Notes: a model not told the origin generated them from the sequence alone. DNA of 48,292 nt from an uncultured Oscillibacter sp. (GCA_910585165.1 CAJUBX010000005.1:1-48292); one strand, 5' to 3'. Shown: positions 22,280 to 31,022, numbered from the stretch's first letter. Numbers and translations are program-made.

Positions 22280-22351
22280 ATTTGCACCTCCTTTTGGACA
22301 AATGGCCCTCATTCTTTTGATGAGAGCAAGGATATGCCTGCGGATGCAAGC
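22280..22351 (-). ncRNA. Leader of the rpsF operon, candidate S6:S18-binding RNA
   Basis: The roughly 72-base 5' UTR contains a stem-loop around CTCAT/ATGAG and an upstream CCG in a region able to pair. S6:S18 complexes are known to repress their own operon through such a leader in many bacteria. The match to the known consensus was judged by eye only. Confidence 0.45.
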
Positions 22352-22357
22352 CTAATT

Positions 22358-22385
22358 ATTATATCGGAATCTGGGGAAATGTCAA
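22358..22385 (-). promoter_or_regulatory. Promoter of rpsF-ssb-rpsR
   Basis: Minus-strand TTGACA (22380-22385) and TATAAT (22358-22363), both perfect hexamers, with a 16-base spacer. The start is near 22351. Confidence 0.8.
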
Positions 22386-22461
22386 GGAAAACTTTCCCCG
22401 TCCGCTTTCAAATTTGGGGAGGCGGATTCTGCCGAGATTAGCTGTCCGCCCCCCTCCGGGC

Positions 22462-22506
22462 AAATACAAAGAGGACCGCCGCCCTTCGACAGTCCTCTTT
22501 GTATTT
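22462..22506 (-). terminator. Terminator of glycosyltransferase 1
   Basis: Fifteen-base perfect arms (AAATACAAAGAGGAC / GTCCTCTTTGTATTT) with a 15-base loop, 13 bases after the stop at 22520. The AT-rich ends supply U residues in both orientations. Confidence 0.75.
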
Positions 22507-22519
22507 CGTCGTTTTTTCC

Positions 22520-23563
22520 TCAAGCCCGCGCCTGTTTCTGCGGCAGGGCCTGGGGCAGGGGCGGCAGGACCCGCTGCTCCAGATAGATGGCCTTCAGACG
22601 CTTCCCCACCTGCTCCAGGCTCCGGGACTCCGCCACCGCCCGCCCGGCGGCGGTGAGGTCCGGCAGGGTTCCCGCCAGCAGACCAGATACAATCCGTTGA
22701 AATTCGTCATTATCCGACGCTTTGTATACATTTTCCCCATTCTCCAGCCAGCCGCCGTAGACCGGGATGTCCCGCAGCACCGTGGGCACGCCGCAGGCGA
22801 GGGCCTCCAGCACCACGATGCCCTCCGTCTCCTCATGGCTGAGGAAGGCGAACACGTCCGCCCCCTGGTACGCCTGGCGCAGCTCCTCCCGGCCCACGAA
22901 GCCGGGAAACCGCACGTTGCCGGGGGCGTTCTCCATGGCCCGGACAATCTCCTGGGGAATCAGCTTGGGATTCGTCCAGCCAAACCACAAAAACTCCGCC
23001 TCCGGAATCCGCCGGGCCAGCTCCAAAAACTCGGGAAGTCCCTTCCGGGCAATCATGTGGCCTACGGAGACCACCACTTTCTTGTCCTCCTCCAGCCCGT
23101 ACCGGGCCCGGAGGGCGGCGCGGGCGGCGGCGTCCGGCTTAAAAAACGCCGTGTCCACGCCGTTGGAAATGCTGTACACCGGCTTTTTCAGCCCGTAGCT
23201 CTCCAGCAGCTGCCGGGAGTACTCCGTGGGGGTCAGCACCACGTCTCCCAGGCCGTAGCAGAAGGTGATCCACCGCTTGAACAGCGGCGCCAGAATATCG
23301 GAGCCCTTGAAGGAGGAGCGGAAGTCCTCCATGGTAGAGTGGCCGTACCAGACCACCTTCCGCCGCCGGAGCTTGGCCCCCAGGGCGGCTAGGACAGAGT
23401 CTGGCAGGATGGTGTTCACATGGACGGCGGCGGCGTCCGCCGTCCAGCGGTCCGTCGTGGCCACGCCGGAGCGCCGGAGGCACTCCCGCTGGTGGCGGAT
23501 GGCCTGTCCCACGCCGCTGCGGCCGACGATTTTCTCGCCGCCGCTGTAAATGTAAATCCGCAT
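22520..23563 (-). CDS. GT4-family glycosyltransferase 1
   Basis: 347 residues with a GT-B fold. The N-terminal MRIYIYSGGEKIVGRSGVGQ is the acceptor-side loop and SISNGVDTAFFKP the family linker. The C-terminal nucleotide-sugar site has FLSHEETEGIVVLEALACGV (E-x7-E motif). The family transfers hexoses to lipids or polysaccharides; membrane diacylglycerol glucosylation is a frequent role, but the acceptor is not predictable. It has its own promoter at 23671 and terminator. A second GT4 enzyme and a TVP38 membrane protein lie just upstream on the same strand. Confidence 0.88.
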   Translation of the reverse strand: MRIYIYSGGEKIVGRSGVGQAIRHQRECLRRSGVATTDRWTADAAAVHVNTILPDSVLAALGAKLRRRKVVWYGHSTMEDFRSSFKGSDILAPLFKRWITFCYGLGDVVLTPTEYSRQLLESYGLKKPVYSISNGVDTAFFKPDAAARAALRARYGLEEDKKVVVSVGHMIARKGLPEFLELARRIPEAEFLWFGWTNPKLIPQEIVRAMENAPGNVRFPGFVGREELRQAYQGADVFAFLSHEETEGIVVLEALACGVPTVLRDIPVYGGWLENGENVYKASDNDEFQRIVSGLLAGTLPDLTAAGRAVAESRSLEQVGKRLKAIYLEQRVLPPLPQALPQKQARA

Positions 23564-23670
23564 ACAGCCTCCCCGCCCCAGTGGTTTGCGCCTGCGCTCC
23601 CGTTTGCGGAGACGCAGGTTTTCCGCACGCTGCGGCGCCGCGGTTTTCCGGCCCGCGGCCGCCTGATTTC

Positions 23671-23699
23671 ATCATAGTTTTTCATTTTTGGGCGCACAA
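23671..23699 (-). promoter_or_regulatory. Promoter of glycosyltransferase 1
   Basis: Minus-strand -35 TTGTGC (23694-23699) and -10 TATGAT (23671-23676), spacer 17 bases. The leader is about 100 bases and very GC-rich, with several possible stems. Confidence 0.5.
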
Positions 23700-23749
23700 A
23701 ACCAAGCGGGCGGTCTGTCCGCTTTTTTTGCTCACGCTCAGTTTTTCAC

Positions 23750-23771
23750 AAAAGCCGCCGGTTTATGGCGG
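23750..23771 (-). terminator. Terminator of the GT4-TVP38 operon
   Basis: Minus-strand CCGCC / GGCGG stem with a seven-base loop followed by CTTTTG, just past the stop at 23780. Short stem, moderate strength. Confidence 0.55.
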
Positions 23772-23779
23772 AAAATTTT

Positions 23780-24382
23780 TCAAAAGCCTGGAAACAGCAC
23801 CTTCCACAGGGCCACCAGCCCCATGCTGTACAGGGCGATGTTGAAGGGCTTTCCCAAGAGGATGATGGCGGTATACCGCTTCCAGGTCATGCTGGTGGTG
23901 CCCGCCAGGTAGCAGAGGAAGTCGTCCGGGGCGATGGGCAGGAAGATGGACCAGAAAAAGAGCTTGGCGAAGCGGTCCCGCTTCTCGGTCCAGGCGTCGT
24001 ACTTGGCGATGGTATTCTCTGAAAACAGCAGGTACAGCAGCGGCCGCCCGCAGTTCTTCGCCACGGCGAAGGCCAGGAGGGAGCCGATGCAGATGCCCAC
24101 GTAGTTATACGCAAAGCCCCAGATTGGCCCGAAGAGGACCACCCCCACCAGGCAGCCCAGGCCCCCCGGCAGGATGGGCACCACCACCTGCACCGCCTGA
24201 AAGACGGTGAACAGCAGAGCCCCGGCAAAGCCCCACTTCATCACCAGCTCCTGGAGCTTTTCCTGGGAGGTCAGTATCCCCGTCTGCCAGCCCCAGACGG
24301 CCACCGCCACGCAGATGGCAAAGCCGGTGAGGGACGCCGCCTGAAGCGCCCGCTTTTCAATGGGAACGGCCTGCTGTTTCAT
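23780..24382 (-). CDS. TVP38/TMEM64 (DedA-like) membrane protein
   Basis: 200 residues, four to six hydrophobic helices. The signature includes QVVVPILPGGLGCLVGVVLF and FLPIAPDDFLCYLAGTT, typical of the VTT/SNARE-associated family (YdjX, YtxB). These proteins are linked to lipid scrambling and membrane homeostasis. Its start overlaps the GT4 stop by ATGA, so the two are coupled; a role in presenting lipid substrates to the glycosyltransferase is an inference. Confidence 0.88.
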   Translation of the reverse strand: MKQQAVPIEKRALQAASLTGFAICVAVAVWGWQTGILTSQEKLQELVMKWGFAGALLFTVFQAVQVVVPILPGGLGCLVGVVLFGPIWGFAYNYVGICIGSLLAFAVAKNCGRPLLYLLFSENTIAKYDAWTEKRDRFAKLFFWSIFLPIAPDDFLCYLAGTTSMTWKRYTAIILLGKPFNIALYSMGLVALWKVLFPGF

Positions 24383-25551
24383 GCCGGAATCCTCCCCGCC
24401 TCTCCGCGCTCCATCTGCTCAAGGTAAATGGCCTCCGCCCGCTCTCCGAAGCGCCGGGCGGAGTACTCCTCCCCGGTCTCCCGGGCGGCGCGGGACAGCT
24501 CCTCCCGCCGCTGGGGATGGGCCAGGAAATCCTCCAGCTTCCGGCGGAAGTCCGCCTCGTCCCGGTACTGCCAGCCGTTCTCCCCGTCCCGGACCACGCC
24601 CAGAAGGCAGGGGTCCGCCCGGCAGAGCACCGGCACCCCCGCCGCCAGGGCCTCGGCGTAGGTAAGGCCCTGGGTCTCGCTGGTGGAGGCGCTGACAAAC
24701 AGGTCCCCCAATTGATACCACTCGGCCACCTGCTCCGCCGGAACCATTCCGGCAAACACAACGTCCGGAGCGGCGAGGCCCAGGCCCGCGGCCACGTTCT
24801 CCAGCCGCCTGCGGTCCGGCCCGTCCCCCACCAGGAGGAGGGTCACGCCGCCAGGGCCCATGCCCGCCCGGAAGCGGAGGAGCTCATCCACCCGCTTCTC
24901 CTCGGCGAGCCGCCCCACGAAAACCAGCACCGTCCGGTCCTGGGGAATGTCCAGGCTGGCCCGGAGCACCGCGCTGCGCAGGGGGTCCGGCGCCTTTTGA
25001 AACTGCCGCAGGTCGATGCCGGAGGGCACCACGAAAACCGGCTTTCGCACGCCGTAGCCCTGGAGGAGCAGCCGCACCTTGGCGGTGGGGGCGATAAGGC
25101 AGTCCGTGTGGGAGGCGGCCCAGCGGGTGAAGACGGCGGCGGCCTTCTTCCCAAAGCGGACGTTGGGCGAAAAGTAATGGGTGTAGTCCTCGTACACCGT
25201 GTGATAGGTGTGGACCAGGGGAATCTCCAGCTCCTCGGCAATGCGCCGGGCCAGGAAGAAGGTGGAGAACTCACACTGGGAATGGACCACGTCGGGCCCC
25301 CACTCCACAATCTCCCGGACCCACTTTCCCGCAAGAGCCGTCCGCAGCCGCGCGCCGGGGTAAATCAGCCCCGCCGCCACGGAGCCAAGATACGTCACGC
25401 CCTCCCGCCTGTAGGAATGGCGGTTCTGGGAGAGGGTCAGGACCCGGACCTCGTGGCCCCGGTCCTCCAGCTCCCGGCGGAGATTCTTTACCGAAGTGAC
25501 CACGCCGTTCACCGCAGGAACGTACCAGTCGGATGTAATCAAAATTTTCAT
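24379..25551 (-). CDS. GT4-family glycosyltransferase 2
   Basis: 390 residues, GT-B fold. The N-terminal SDWYVPAVNGVVTSVKNL loop and HTYHTVYEDYTHYF are characteristic of the diacylglycerol glucosyltransferase-like branch (UgtP/DgtA-type GT4). The C-terminal donor site reads SASTSETQGLTYAEALAAGV. It probably glycosylates a membrane lipid from UDP-glucose at the cytoplasmic face, an inference from family similarity. It is first gene of a two-gene operon with the TVP38 protein, driven by the promoter at 25661, which carries tandem repeats. Confidence 0.88.
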   Translation of the reverse strand: MKILITSDWYVPAVNGVVTSVKNLRRELEDRGHEVRVLTLSQNRHSYRREGVTYLGSVAAGLIYPGARLRTALAGKWVREIVEWGPDVVHSQCEFSTFFLARRIAEELEIPLVHTYHTVYEDYTHYFSPNVRFGKKAAAVFTRWAASHTDCLIAPTAKVRLLLQGYGVRKPVFVVPSGIDLRQFQKAPDPLRSAVLRASLDIPQDRTVLVFVGRLAEEKRVDELLRFRAGMGPGGVTLLLVGDGPDRRRLENVAAGLGLAAPDVVFAGMVPAEQVAEWYQLGDLFVSASTSETQGLTYAEALAAGVPVLCRADPCLLGVVRDGENGWQYRDEADFRRKLEDFLAHPQRREELSRAARETGEEYSARRFGERAEAIYLEQMERGEAGRIPA

Positions 25552-25660
25552 GGCAGACCTCGCTTCTCATGTCTCAAGTATATTACGGGGCAGGCAAGCG
25601 GAATTCTCCAAAACTTTGAAGAAATTTTTCCGCTTGTGTGATTGTACTATCGTATTAGCA

Positions 25661-25689
25661 ATAATAATACAGTTAATACAGTTTGTCAA
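25661..25689 (-). promoter_or_regulatory. Promoter of the GT4-TVP38 operon
   Basis: Minus-strand -35 TTGACA (25684-25689) and -10 TATTAT (25661-25666), spacer 17 bases. The spacer is filled by two copies of a nine-base repeat, so the promoter is probably regulated. Confidence 0.7.
25666..25683. repeat. Tandem AATACAGTT repeat inside a promoter spacer
   Basis: AATACAGTT at 25666-25674 and again at 25675-25683, head to tail between the -35 and -10 boxes. It is a candidate operator; no regulator gene lies adjacent. Confidence 0.6.
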
Positions 25690-25883
25690 GGGGGCGGGGA
25701 AATTTTTTTGGGAGGAGCTTCGGCATTTCCCAAGCATACGACATTCGCCGGAAAAGAGAGTTACAAAAAAGGAACAGGTTTGTTACTCCTCGTCATTTTT
25801 CTCCGTCCTCCGCCGCATCCACTGTACCGCAGAAATCTGTCCAGGTTCTTTCCGAAATCTAACGGTTTTGAAAGGTTTCAAAA

Positions 25884-25919
25884 CCGGGCCCCGCCGGCGA
25901 AGCCGCAGGCGGGGCCCGG
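25884..25919 (-). terminator. Terminator of the BceAB-like ABC operon
   Basis: Twelve-base perfect arms (CCGGGCCCCGCC / GGCGGGGCCCGG), a 12-base loop, and TTTTG on the minus strand. It lies 12 bases after the stop at 25931. Confidence 0.88.
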
Positions 25920-25930
25920 AAAGAGGGGGA

Positions 25931-27961
25931 TCAGTTGCCTCCGCCCACGATTTTTCCGTAAGCCCGGGCCGTCAGCACGAACACCAGGGCGTAAATCAGG
26001 CAGAATGCCGCCAGCGTCCCCGCCGTGCAGAGTGCGAACAGCTTCACGTCAAAGAGGTTGAACAGCTCCAGCATCTTGGAGAGCATGGGGAAGGCCATGA
26101 AAATGTGCAGCCCCGCCGCCCCCAGGGGCAGGAAGAACACCAGCAGAATCTGGCTGTGGATGGAGGCGCGGATTTCCTGGCCGCTCATGCCCACCTGGCG
26201 GAGGATGAGATAGCGCCGCTGGTCCTCGTAGCCTTCGGAGATCTGCTTATAATAGATAATCAGCACCGTGGCCAGCAGGAACAAAATTCCAAGGAAGACC
26301 CCCAGGAACAAAAACCCGCCGTACATGGCATAGAACTCCTGGGCGTTGTCCTGCTTGCTGGTGAAGCTTACGCCGCCGTCCCGCCGGCTGAGGACGCTTA
26401 GGGCCCTCTCCGTCTGGGCTGTCTTCTCCTCATAAGTCCCCGGCAGATTCATCTGTATCCGGAACTGCCGGGCGCTGCGGGAGGTGTCCAGGTCCATGAT
26501 CCGCGCCGCCGTCTCGTGGTCGGCCACCACCAGAAACAGGGAGGAATCCTCCGCCCCCAGCAGGGTTGTGACAGCATGATGGATGGTTTCCGTGATGACC
26601 TCCCGAACATGGAAGGCGAGGGTCACGCCGTCCATGCCGGTCTCCTTGGGGATGTCCTCCGGCCAGTCGGAGAAGTAAGCCGCGATGGTGAAGTCCGCCG
26701 GGAAGTTCGGCAGGTTCCGGGGGCAGGCCAGCACCTCGTCCGGGGCCAGGATGTAATGGCTGCCGGTCAGACGGTTGTAGTCCTCCGCCGCCACCACCTC
26801 CACCTCCGTGCGCAGGCAGCTCTGGTCCAGGTTCAGGGAGACCTCCCCGCCCCGCACGCCGCAGTAAACCCAGTAGCGGGTGTAGTACCGGGAACCGGCA
26901 AAGCCCCCGGCGGCGTTTACGGCGGCCTCCACCTCCTTCATGTGGTCCATGGGGTCCCCCGGCTCGTTCTCCAGGTCCTGGGTAAACTCAATGTCGTAGG
27001 GGAACATCTCGTTCAGGGAATTCTCCAGGCCGATGTTCATGGCAATGGTGGTGGAGACCGTCACCAGCACCATGGTGGAGAGAATGCAGATGCTGGCAAG
27101 GCCCACGGCGTTTTGCTTCATCCGGTAGAGAAGGCCGGAGACGGCGGTGAAGTGCCGGGTCCGGTAGTAGAATTTCGGGTTGGCCCGGAGCCCTTTCAGC
27201 AGGGCGACGGACCCGGCGGTGAACAGGCAGTAGGTGCCGGTGATCACCAGGAACACCGCCCCGAAGAACAGCAGCATGGCGTCAATGGGGTTCTTCGTGG
27301 TGATGGCCAGGAAATAGCCGCCTCCCAGGGTCAGTACGCCCAGGATGACCAGCAGCCACTTGGTCCGGGGCTCCCGCTCCCCGGCGGAGGCGCTGTGGAG
27401 CAGCTCCACCGGCCTGGCCCGGCCGACGCTCCAGAGGTTTCGCAGCAGCGTGCACAAAAACAGCAGGCCGAAGAGGACCGCCGTCTCCCAAATGCCCCGG
27501 AAGGAGACCTCCATGCCGAACTGGGCGGGGACGCGGGCCATTTTCAGCAGGATCAGGACCACGCCCTTGGAGAACAAAATTCCCAGGAGAATGCCTCCCG
27601 CCAGGGCGGCGGCGGCGCAGAACAGCGTCTCCCAGAAGCAGGTCCGGGCAATGTGCCGCTTTTCCATTCCCAGGATGTTGTAAAGCCCCAGCTCCCGCCG
27701 CCGCCGCTTCATGACGAAGCTGTTGGCGTAGAGCAGGATGGTGGCCGAGAGGACCGCCGCCACCATGCAGCCCACTCCGGCGAAGCTTTTGAGGTACATG
27801 GCTCCCCGGACGTTTTCCAGGCCCTCGTTCCAGCTGAGGAACTGAAGGATGTAGTACATGGCCGCCGTCACCGTGCAGGCCAGAAGATAGGGGCCGTAAA
27901 AGCGCCCGTTGCGCATGAGGTTCACCAGGGCCAGGCGGGGAAAGAAGCCGGACTTACGCAC
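25931..27961 (-). CDS. FtsX/BceB-like ABC transporter permease
   Basis: 676 residues, about ten helices. The N-terminal FtsX-like unit has the coupling segment VMKRRRRELGLYNILGMEKR. A large extracytoplasmic domain (about residues 330-560) lies between helices 7 and 8, then a second FtsX unit (YEDQRRYLILRQVGMSGQEI). This is the BceB/VraG layout of peptide-antibiotic detoxification and sensing transporters. The GTG start overlaps the ATPase stop by 8 bases. It is divergent from a lipoprotein and two-component system at 28923-32468, its likely regulators. Confidence 0.9.
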   Translation of the reverse strand: MRKSGFFPRLALVNLMRNGRFYGPYLLACTVTAAMYYILQFLSWNEGLENVRGAMYLKSFAGVGCMVAAVLSATILLYANSFVMKRRRRELGLYNILGMEKRHIARTCFWETLFCAAAALAGGILLGILFSKGVVLILLKMARVPAQFGMEVSFRGIWETAVLFGLLFLCTLLRNLWSVGRARPVELLHSASAGEREPRTKWLLVILGVLTLGGGYFLAITTKNPIDAMLLFFGAVFLVITGTYCLFTAGSVALLKGLRANPKFYYRTRHFTAVSGLLYRMKQNAVGLASICILSTMVLVTVSTTIAMNIGLENSLNEMFPYDIEFTQDLENEPGDPMDHMKEVEAAVNAAGGFAGSRYYTRYWVYCGVRGGEVSLNLDQSCLRTEVEVVAAEDYNRLTGSHYILAPDEVLACPRNLPNFPADFTIAAYFSDWPEDIPKETGMDGVTLAFHVREVITETIHHAVTTLLGAEDSSLFLVVADHETAARIMDLDTSRSARQFRIQMNLPGTYEEKTAQTERALSVLSRRDGGVSFTSKQDNAQEFYAMYGGFLFLGVFLGILFLLATVLIIYYKQISEGYEDQRRYLILRQVGMSGQEIRASIHSQILLVFFLPLGAAGLHIFMAFPMLSKMLELFNLFDVKLFALCTAGTLAAFCLIYALVFVLTARAYGKIVGGGN

Positions 27962-28721
27962 GGGGCTCGCCCCCTTGCGTCAGCACCGTCAGGGTGTCGG
28001 AGATTTTGGCGAACTGGGCCTCGGCGCTCTGGCCGCCCCGGTAGAGCTGGTGATAGACCTGCCCGTCCCGGAGGAACAGCACCCGCCCGGCGTGGCTGGC
28101 GGCCTTGACGGAGTGGGTGACCATGACGATGGTCTGGCCCGAGCGGTTGATCTCCCCGAAGAGCTCCAAGAGATTATCGGAGGCCCGGGAGTCCAGGGCC
28201 CCGGTGGGTTCGTCCGCCAGAACCAGCTGGGGGTCCGTAATCAGGGCCCGGGCCACGGCGCAGCGCTGCTTCTGCCCGCCGGAGACCTCGTAAGGGTACT
28301 TGCCCAGAATCTCCGCAATGCCCAGCTGCTCCGCGATGGGCCGGAGCTTTTTCTGCATCTCCCGGTAGTCCCGCCCCGCCAGCACCAGGGGCAGAAAGAT
28401 GTTGTCCTGGAGGGAGAAGGTGTCCAAAAGGTTAAAGTCCTGGAACACGAAGCCCAGGTGGGACCGTCGGAAGGCCGCCAGGTCCCGCTCCCGGATATCG
28501 GAGAGGGCCTTCCCGTTCAGGAAGACCTCCCCGGCGGTGGGGCGGTCCAGGGCCGCCAGGATATTCAGCAGGGTGGTCTTGCCGGAGCCGGACTCGCCCA
28601 TAATGGCCACATACTCCCCGGCCTCCACGGAAAAATTCACGTCCGCCAGGGCCGTAACCTGGGTGCCGCCGAAGCGGGTGGTGTAGATTTTTTGAAGGTG
28701 CTGTACTTCCAGTAATGACAT
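27954..28721 (-). CDS. BceA-like ABC transporter ATP-binding protein
   Basis: 255 residues. Walker A is GESGSGKTT, signature VSGGQKQR, Walker B VLADEPTGALD and the H-loop VTHS, in MacB/BceA order. It energises the permease encoded just downstream. The ATG at 28721 follows GAGGAGGA; the longer frame starting at 28781 crosses the promoter. Family members remove lipid-II-targeting peptides such as bacitracin; the substrate here is unknown. Confidence 0.93.
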   Translation of the reverse strand: MSLLEVQHLQKIYTTRFGGTQVTALADVNFSVEAGEYVAIMGESGSGKTTLLNILAALDRPTAGEVFLNGKALSDIRERDLAAFRRSHLGFVFQDFNLLDTFSLQDNIFLPLVLAGRDYREMQKKLRPIAEQLGIAEILGKYPYEVSGGQKQRCAVARALITDPQLVLADEPTGALDSRASDNLLELFGEINRSGQTIVMVTHSVKAASHAGRVLFLRDGQVYHQLYRGGQSAEAQFAKISDTLTVLTQGGEPRA

Positions 28722-28751
28722 ATTGCCGTCCTCCTCTTGGGTTATGGGCCT

Positions 28752-28760
28752 ATTGTACCA
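28752..28760 (-). promoter_or_regulatory. Extended -10 promoter of the ABC operon
   Basis: Minus-strand TGGTACAAT (-10 at 28752-28757) without a good -35, as expected for an activator-dependent promoter. Direct CTTACA repeats lie 30-70 bases upstream. Confidence 0.55.
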
Positions 28761-28789
28761 GCTCCCGGCCCGCCCTGCCATAACCCTGC

Positions 28790-28825
28790 CTTACAGTTTC
28801 CCTCCGCAGCTTACATTTTTGTAAG
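28790..28825. promoter_or_regulatory. CTTACA repeats, candidate response-regulator site
   Basis: CTTACA at 28790-28795 and 28810-28815 (20 bp apart), the second forming a palindrome with TGTAAG at 28820-28825. It sits in the divergent region where an OmpR-type regulator from the adjacent operon could activate the ABC genes. Confidence 0.5.
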
Positions 28826-28874
28826 ATACCATTTTAATTTTTAGCGGCAGGTACTACCCAAAGCCGAAAAAGCG

Positions 28875-28886
28875 TGGTATGATAAT
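28875..28886 (+). promoter_or_regulatory. Promoter of the lipoprotein-TCS operon
   Basis: TGGTATGATAAT contains an extended -10 (TATGAT, 28878-28883). The -35 is weak. The start falls near 28890, about 33 bases before the lipoprotein gene. Confidence 0.5.
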
Positions 28887-28922
28887 ACGGTTAAAGCAGA
28901 ACGGCCCGGAGGAGGAAGGCCC

Positions 28923-30263
28923 TTGAAAAAGCGAATTTCAGTCCTGGCGGCGGCGCTGCTGCTGTCCGCGGCGCTTGGCGGATGCGGCGGCTTCCACGTG
29001 GAGTTTAACCCCGAGGAGCTTTACGCCCTGCCGGAGCTGCCCGCCAAATATACGGAGCTGAACGCCCAGCTCAGCGCCATTTTGGAAGACGGCGCGGAAT
29101 ACGCCGCCCCCGCTTCCGGCACAAACATCCAGCCCGTCCAGCTGACGGACCTGGACGGCGACGGAACCCAGGAGGCCGTGGCCTTCTTCCGCAAGGCGGA
29201 GGACGAAAAGCCCCTGAAAATCTATATCTTCTCCGCCAGGGGGGACCGCTACGAGCAGTCCGCCGTCATTGAGGGCAGCGGCGCGTCCGTCTACAGCGTG
29301 GTTTACAGCGACCTGGACGGCGACGGGCGGACGGAGCTCATCGTGGGCTGGCGGGTCAACGCCGAGCTCCAGGCCCTTTCCGTCTACGCCCTGGGCCCCG
29401 CCGGGCCCCAGGAGCTGCTGCGCAGCGTCAGCTACGTCCGCTATTCCAGCATCGACCTGGACGGCGACGGCCTGCGGGAGCTGGTGGTCCTCCACGCCGA
29501 CGAGGAGGGGGGCGGCGCGGCGGACTATTACGACTGGCACGACGGCGGCCTGACCCCCCAGTCCCCGGCCCGCATCTCCGTCACCATGGCGGAGCTGAGC
29601 CAGCAGGGCCGCCTCACCGCCGGGACGCTGCGGGACGGGGTTCCCGCCCTCTTTGTCACCGGCGTGACGGAGCAGTCCGGCGCGGTGACGGACATCCTGG
29701 CCCTGCGGAACGGGGAGCTCACCAACATCGTCCTCTCCGAGGCCACCGGCGTTTCCGGGGAGATCGCTCCTTTTTATAACCTCTATCCCATGGACATCAA
29801 CGGCGACGGGCTGACGGAGGTCCCCGTCCCCGTCTCTCCCGGCGGCTCCGCCCCCTTCCACCGGATCGACTGGCGCTCCTTCGGCCTGGACGGCTCCGGG
29901 GAGACGGCGGCCGGCACCTACCACTGCGTGGAGGACGGCTGGTATCTCCAGCTTCCCGCGGCCTGGATTGGCCACGTGGAAACGGAGCGCAGCAGCGCCG
30001 GAGGCGACTCCAGCGTCACCTTCTACGTCCTGAACGAGGAGGCCGTCCGGGGCGCGGCCATTCTGCGGATCACCGCCCTCACCGGCTCCGGCCGGGAGAT
30101 CCGGGCCACCCGGGGCAACCGCTTCCCCCTCAGCCGCCAGTCCGACGTGATTTACACCGCCGAGCTGCCGGAGGAGCCCCCCTGGAACCAGGCCATGACG
30201 GCGGAGGAGGTCCGGGCGGCCTTCAGCCTCATCGCCCGGGACTGGATTCCCGGGGACGTTTAA
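28923..30263 (+). CDS. Lipoprotein with DxDxDG (FG-GAP/VCBS-like) repeats
   Basis: 446 residues. A type II signal peptide ends in the lipobox LGGC, with Cys21 to be lipidated. Four calcium-loop motifs recur (DLDGDGTQE, DLDGDGRTE, DLDGDGLRE, DINGDGLTE), each before a beta-strand blade, as in integrin-like propellers. The start is TTG after GGAGGAGGAAGG; no ATG fits. It is the first gene of an operon with a response regulator and histidine kinase, divergent from the ABC transporter. A sensing or accessory role for the kinase or transporter is inferred from position. Confidence 0.85.
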   Translation: MKKRISVLAAALLLSAALGGCGGFHVEFNPEELYALPELPAKYTELNAQLSAILEDGAEYAAPASGTNIQPVQLTDLDGDGTQEAVAFFRKAEDEKPLKIYIFSARGDRYEQSAVIEGSGASVYSVVYSDLDGDGRTELIVGWRVNAELQALSVYALGPAGPQELLRSVSYVRYSSIDLDGDGLRELVVLHADEEGGGAADYYDWHDGGLTPQSPARISVTMAELSQQGRLTAGTLRDGVPALFVTGVTEQSGAVTDILALRNGELTNIVLSEATGVSGEIAPFYNLYPMDINGDGLTEVPVPVSPGGSAPFHRIDWRSFGLDGSGETAAGTYHCVEDGWYLQLPAAWIGHVETERSSAGGDSSVTFYVLNEEAVRGAAILRITALTGSGREIRATRGNRFPLSRQSDVIYTAELPEEPPWNQAMTAEEVRAAFSLIARDWIPGDV

Positions 30264-30313
30264 AAGCCCCAGGGCCCTCCGGGCCCCGTCCCACTATGAA
30301 AGGAAGAAGCGCC

Positions 30314-31003
30314 ATGAAAAAAGTGTTGGTTTTGGAGGATGAGGCCAGCATCCGCGGCTTCATCGTCATCAACCTCCGCCGGGCCGGCTACGACGTGATC
30401 GAGGCCGAAAGCGGCGAGGAAGCCCTGGAACGCCTCCGGGAGAATCCGGACGCCCGGGTCGCGCTGCTTGACATCATGCTTCCCGGCATCGACGGGTTCG
30501 AGGTCTGCCGCCGCATCCGGGCCACCAACAGCCGCATCGGCATCATCATGCTCACCGCCCGCTCCCAGGAGATGGACAAGGTGACGGGCCTGATGACCGG
30601 GGCGGACGACTATGTGACCAAGCCCTTCTCTCCGGCGGAGCTCACCGCCCGGGTGGACGCGCTGGTCCGCCGCTCCGGCGGGGAGGAGCCTCCCCAGGCC
30701 GCCGGGGAGCTGAGCCAGCCCCCTTTCCTGCTCAATACCCGGAACCGGACCCTGGAGAAGAACGGCCAGCGGATTAAGCTGACCCAGGTGGAATATTCCA
30801 TTATGCGGGTCTTTATGGAAAACCCCGGCAAGGCCCTCTCCCGGGAGGAAATTCTGGACATGGTCTGGGGCCGGGACTACTTCGGGGAGCTGAAAATCGT
30901 CGACGTGAACATCCGCCGCCTCCGGCTCAAAATCGAGGACAACGTGCAGAACCCCGCCTACATCACCACCGTCTGGGGCTACGGCTACAAGTGGGGGCTG
31001 TGA
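30314..31003 (+). CDS. OmpR/PhoB-family response regulator
   Basis: 229 residues. The receiver domain has phospho-acceptor Asp53 (LLDIMLPGIDG), acidic pocket LEDE, Thr in MLTAR and Lys in TKPF. The winged-helix DNA-binding domain follows (LTQVEYSIMRVFMENPGKAL, then VDVNIRRLRLKIED and TVWGYGYKW). It is paired with the kinase 19 bases downstream. The ATG at 30314 uses AAAGGAAG; an earlier ATG at 30296 overlaps that site. Targets probably include the divergent ABC operon. Confidence 0.94.
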   Translation: MKKVLVLEDEASIRGFIVINLRRAGYDVIEAESGEEALERLRENPDARVALLDIMLPGIDGFEVCRRIRATNSRIGIIMLTARSQEMDKVTGLMTGADDYVTKPFSPAELTARVDALVRRSGGEEPPQAAGELSQPPFLLNTRNRTLEKNGQRIKLTQVEYSIMRVFMENPGKALSREEILDMVWGRDYFGELKIVDVNIRRLRLKIEDNVQNPAYITTVWGYGYKWGL

Positions 31004-31022
31004 CGGCATGGAGGAACAGGCG

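Larger units (their letters stand above)
25552..25930. other. Gene-free region between the GT4 operon and the ABC permease
   Basis: These 379 bases contain the GT4 promoter (25661-25689), an AT-rich leader, and the terminator of the ABC operon (25884-25919). A palindrome GGTTTTGAAA/TTTCAAAACC at 25864-25885 abuts that terminator. Nothing that looks like a gene was seen in 25700-25860. Confidence 0.6.

Noticed and set aside
26516..28108. 530-codon open frame on the plus strand
   Set aside because: Antisense to the ABC permease and ATPase, which carry clear motifs; His/Gln/Gly-rich shadow.
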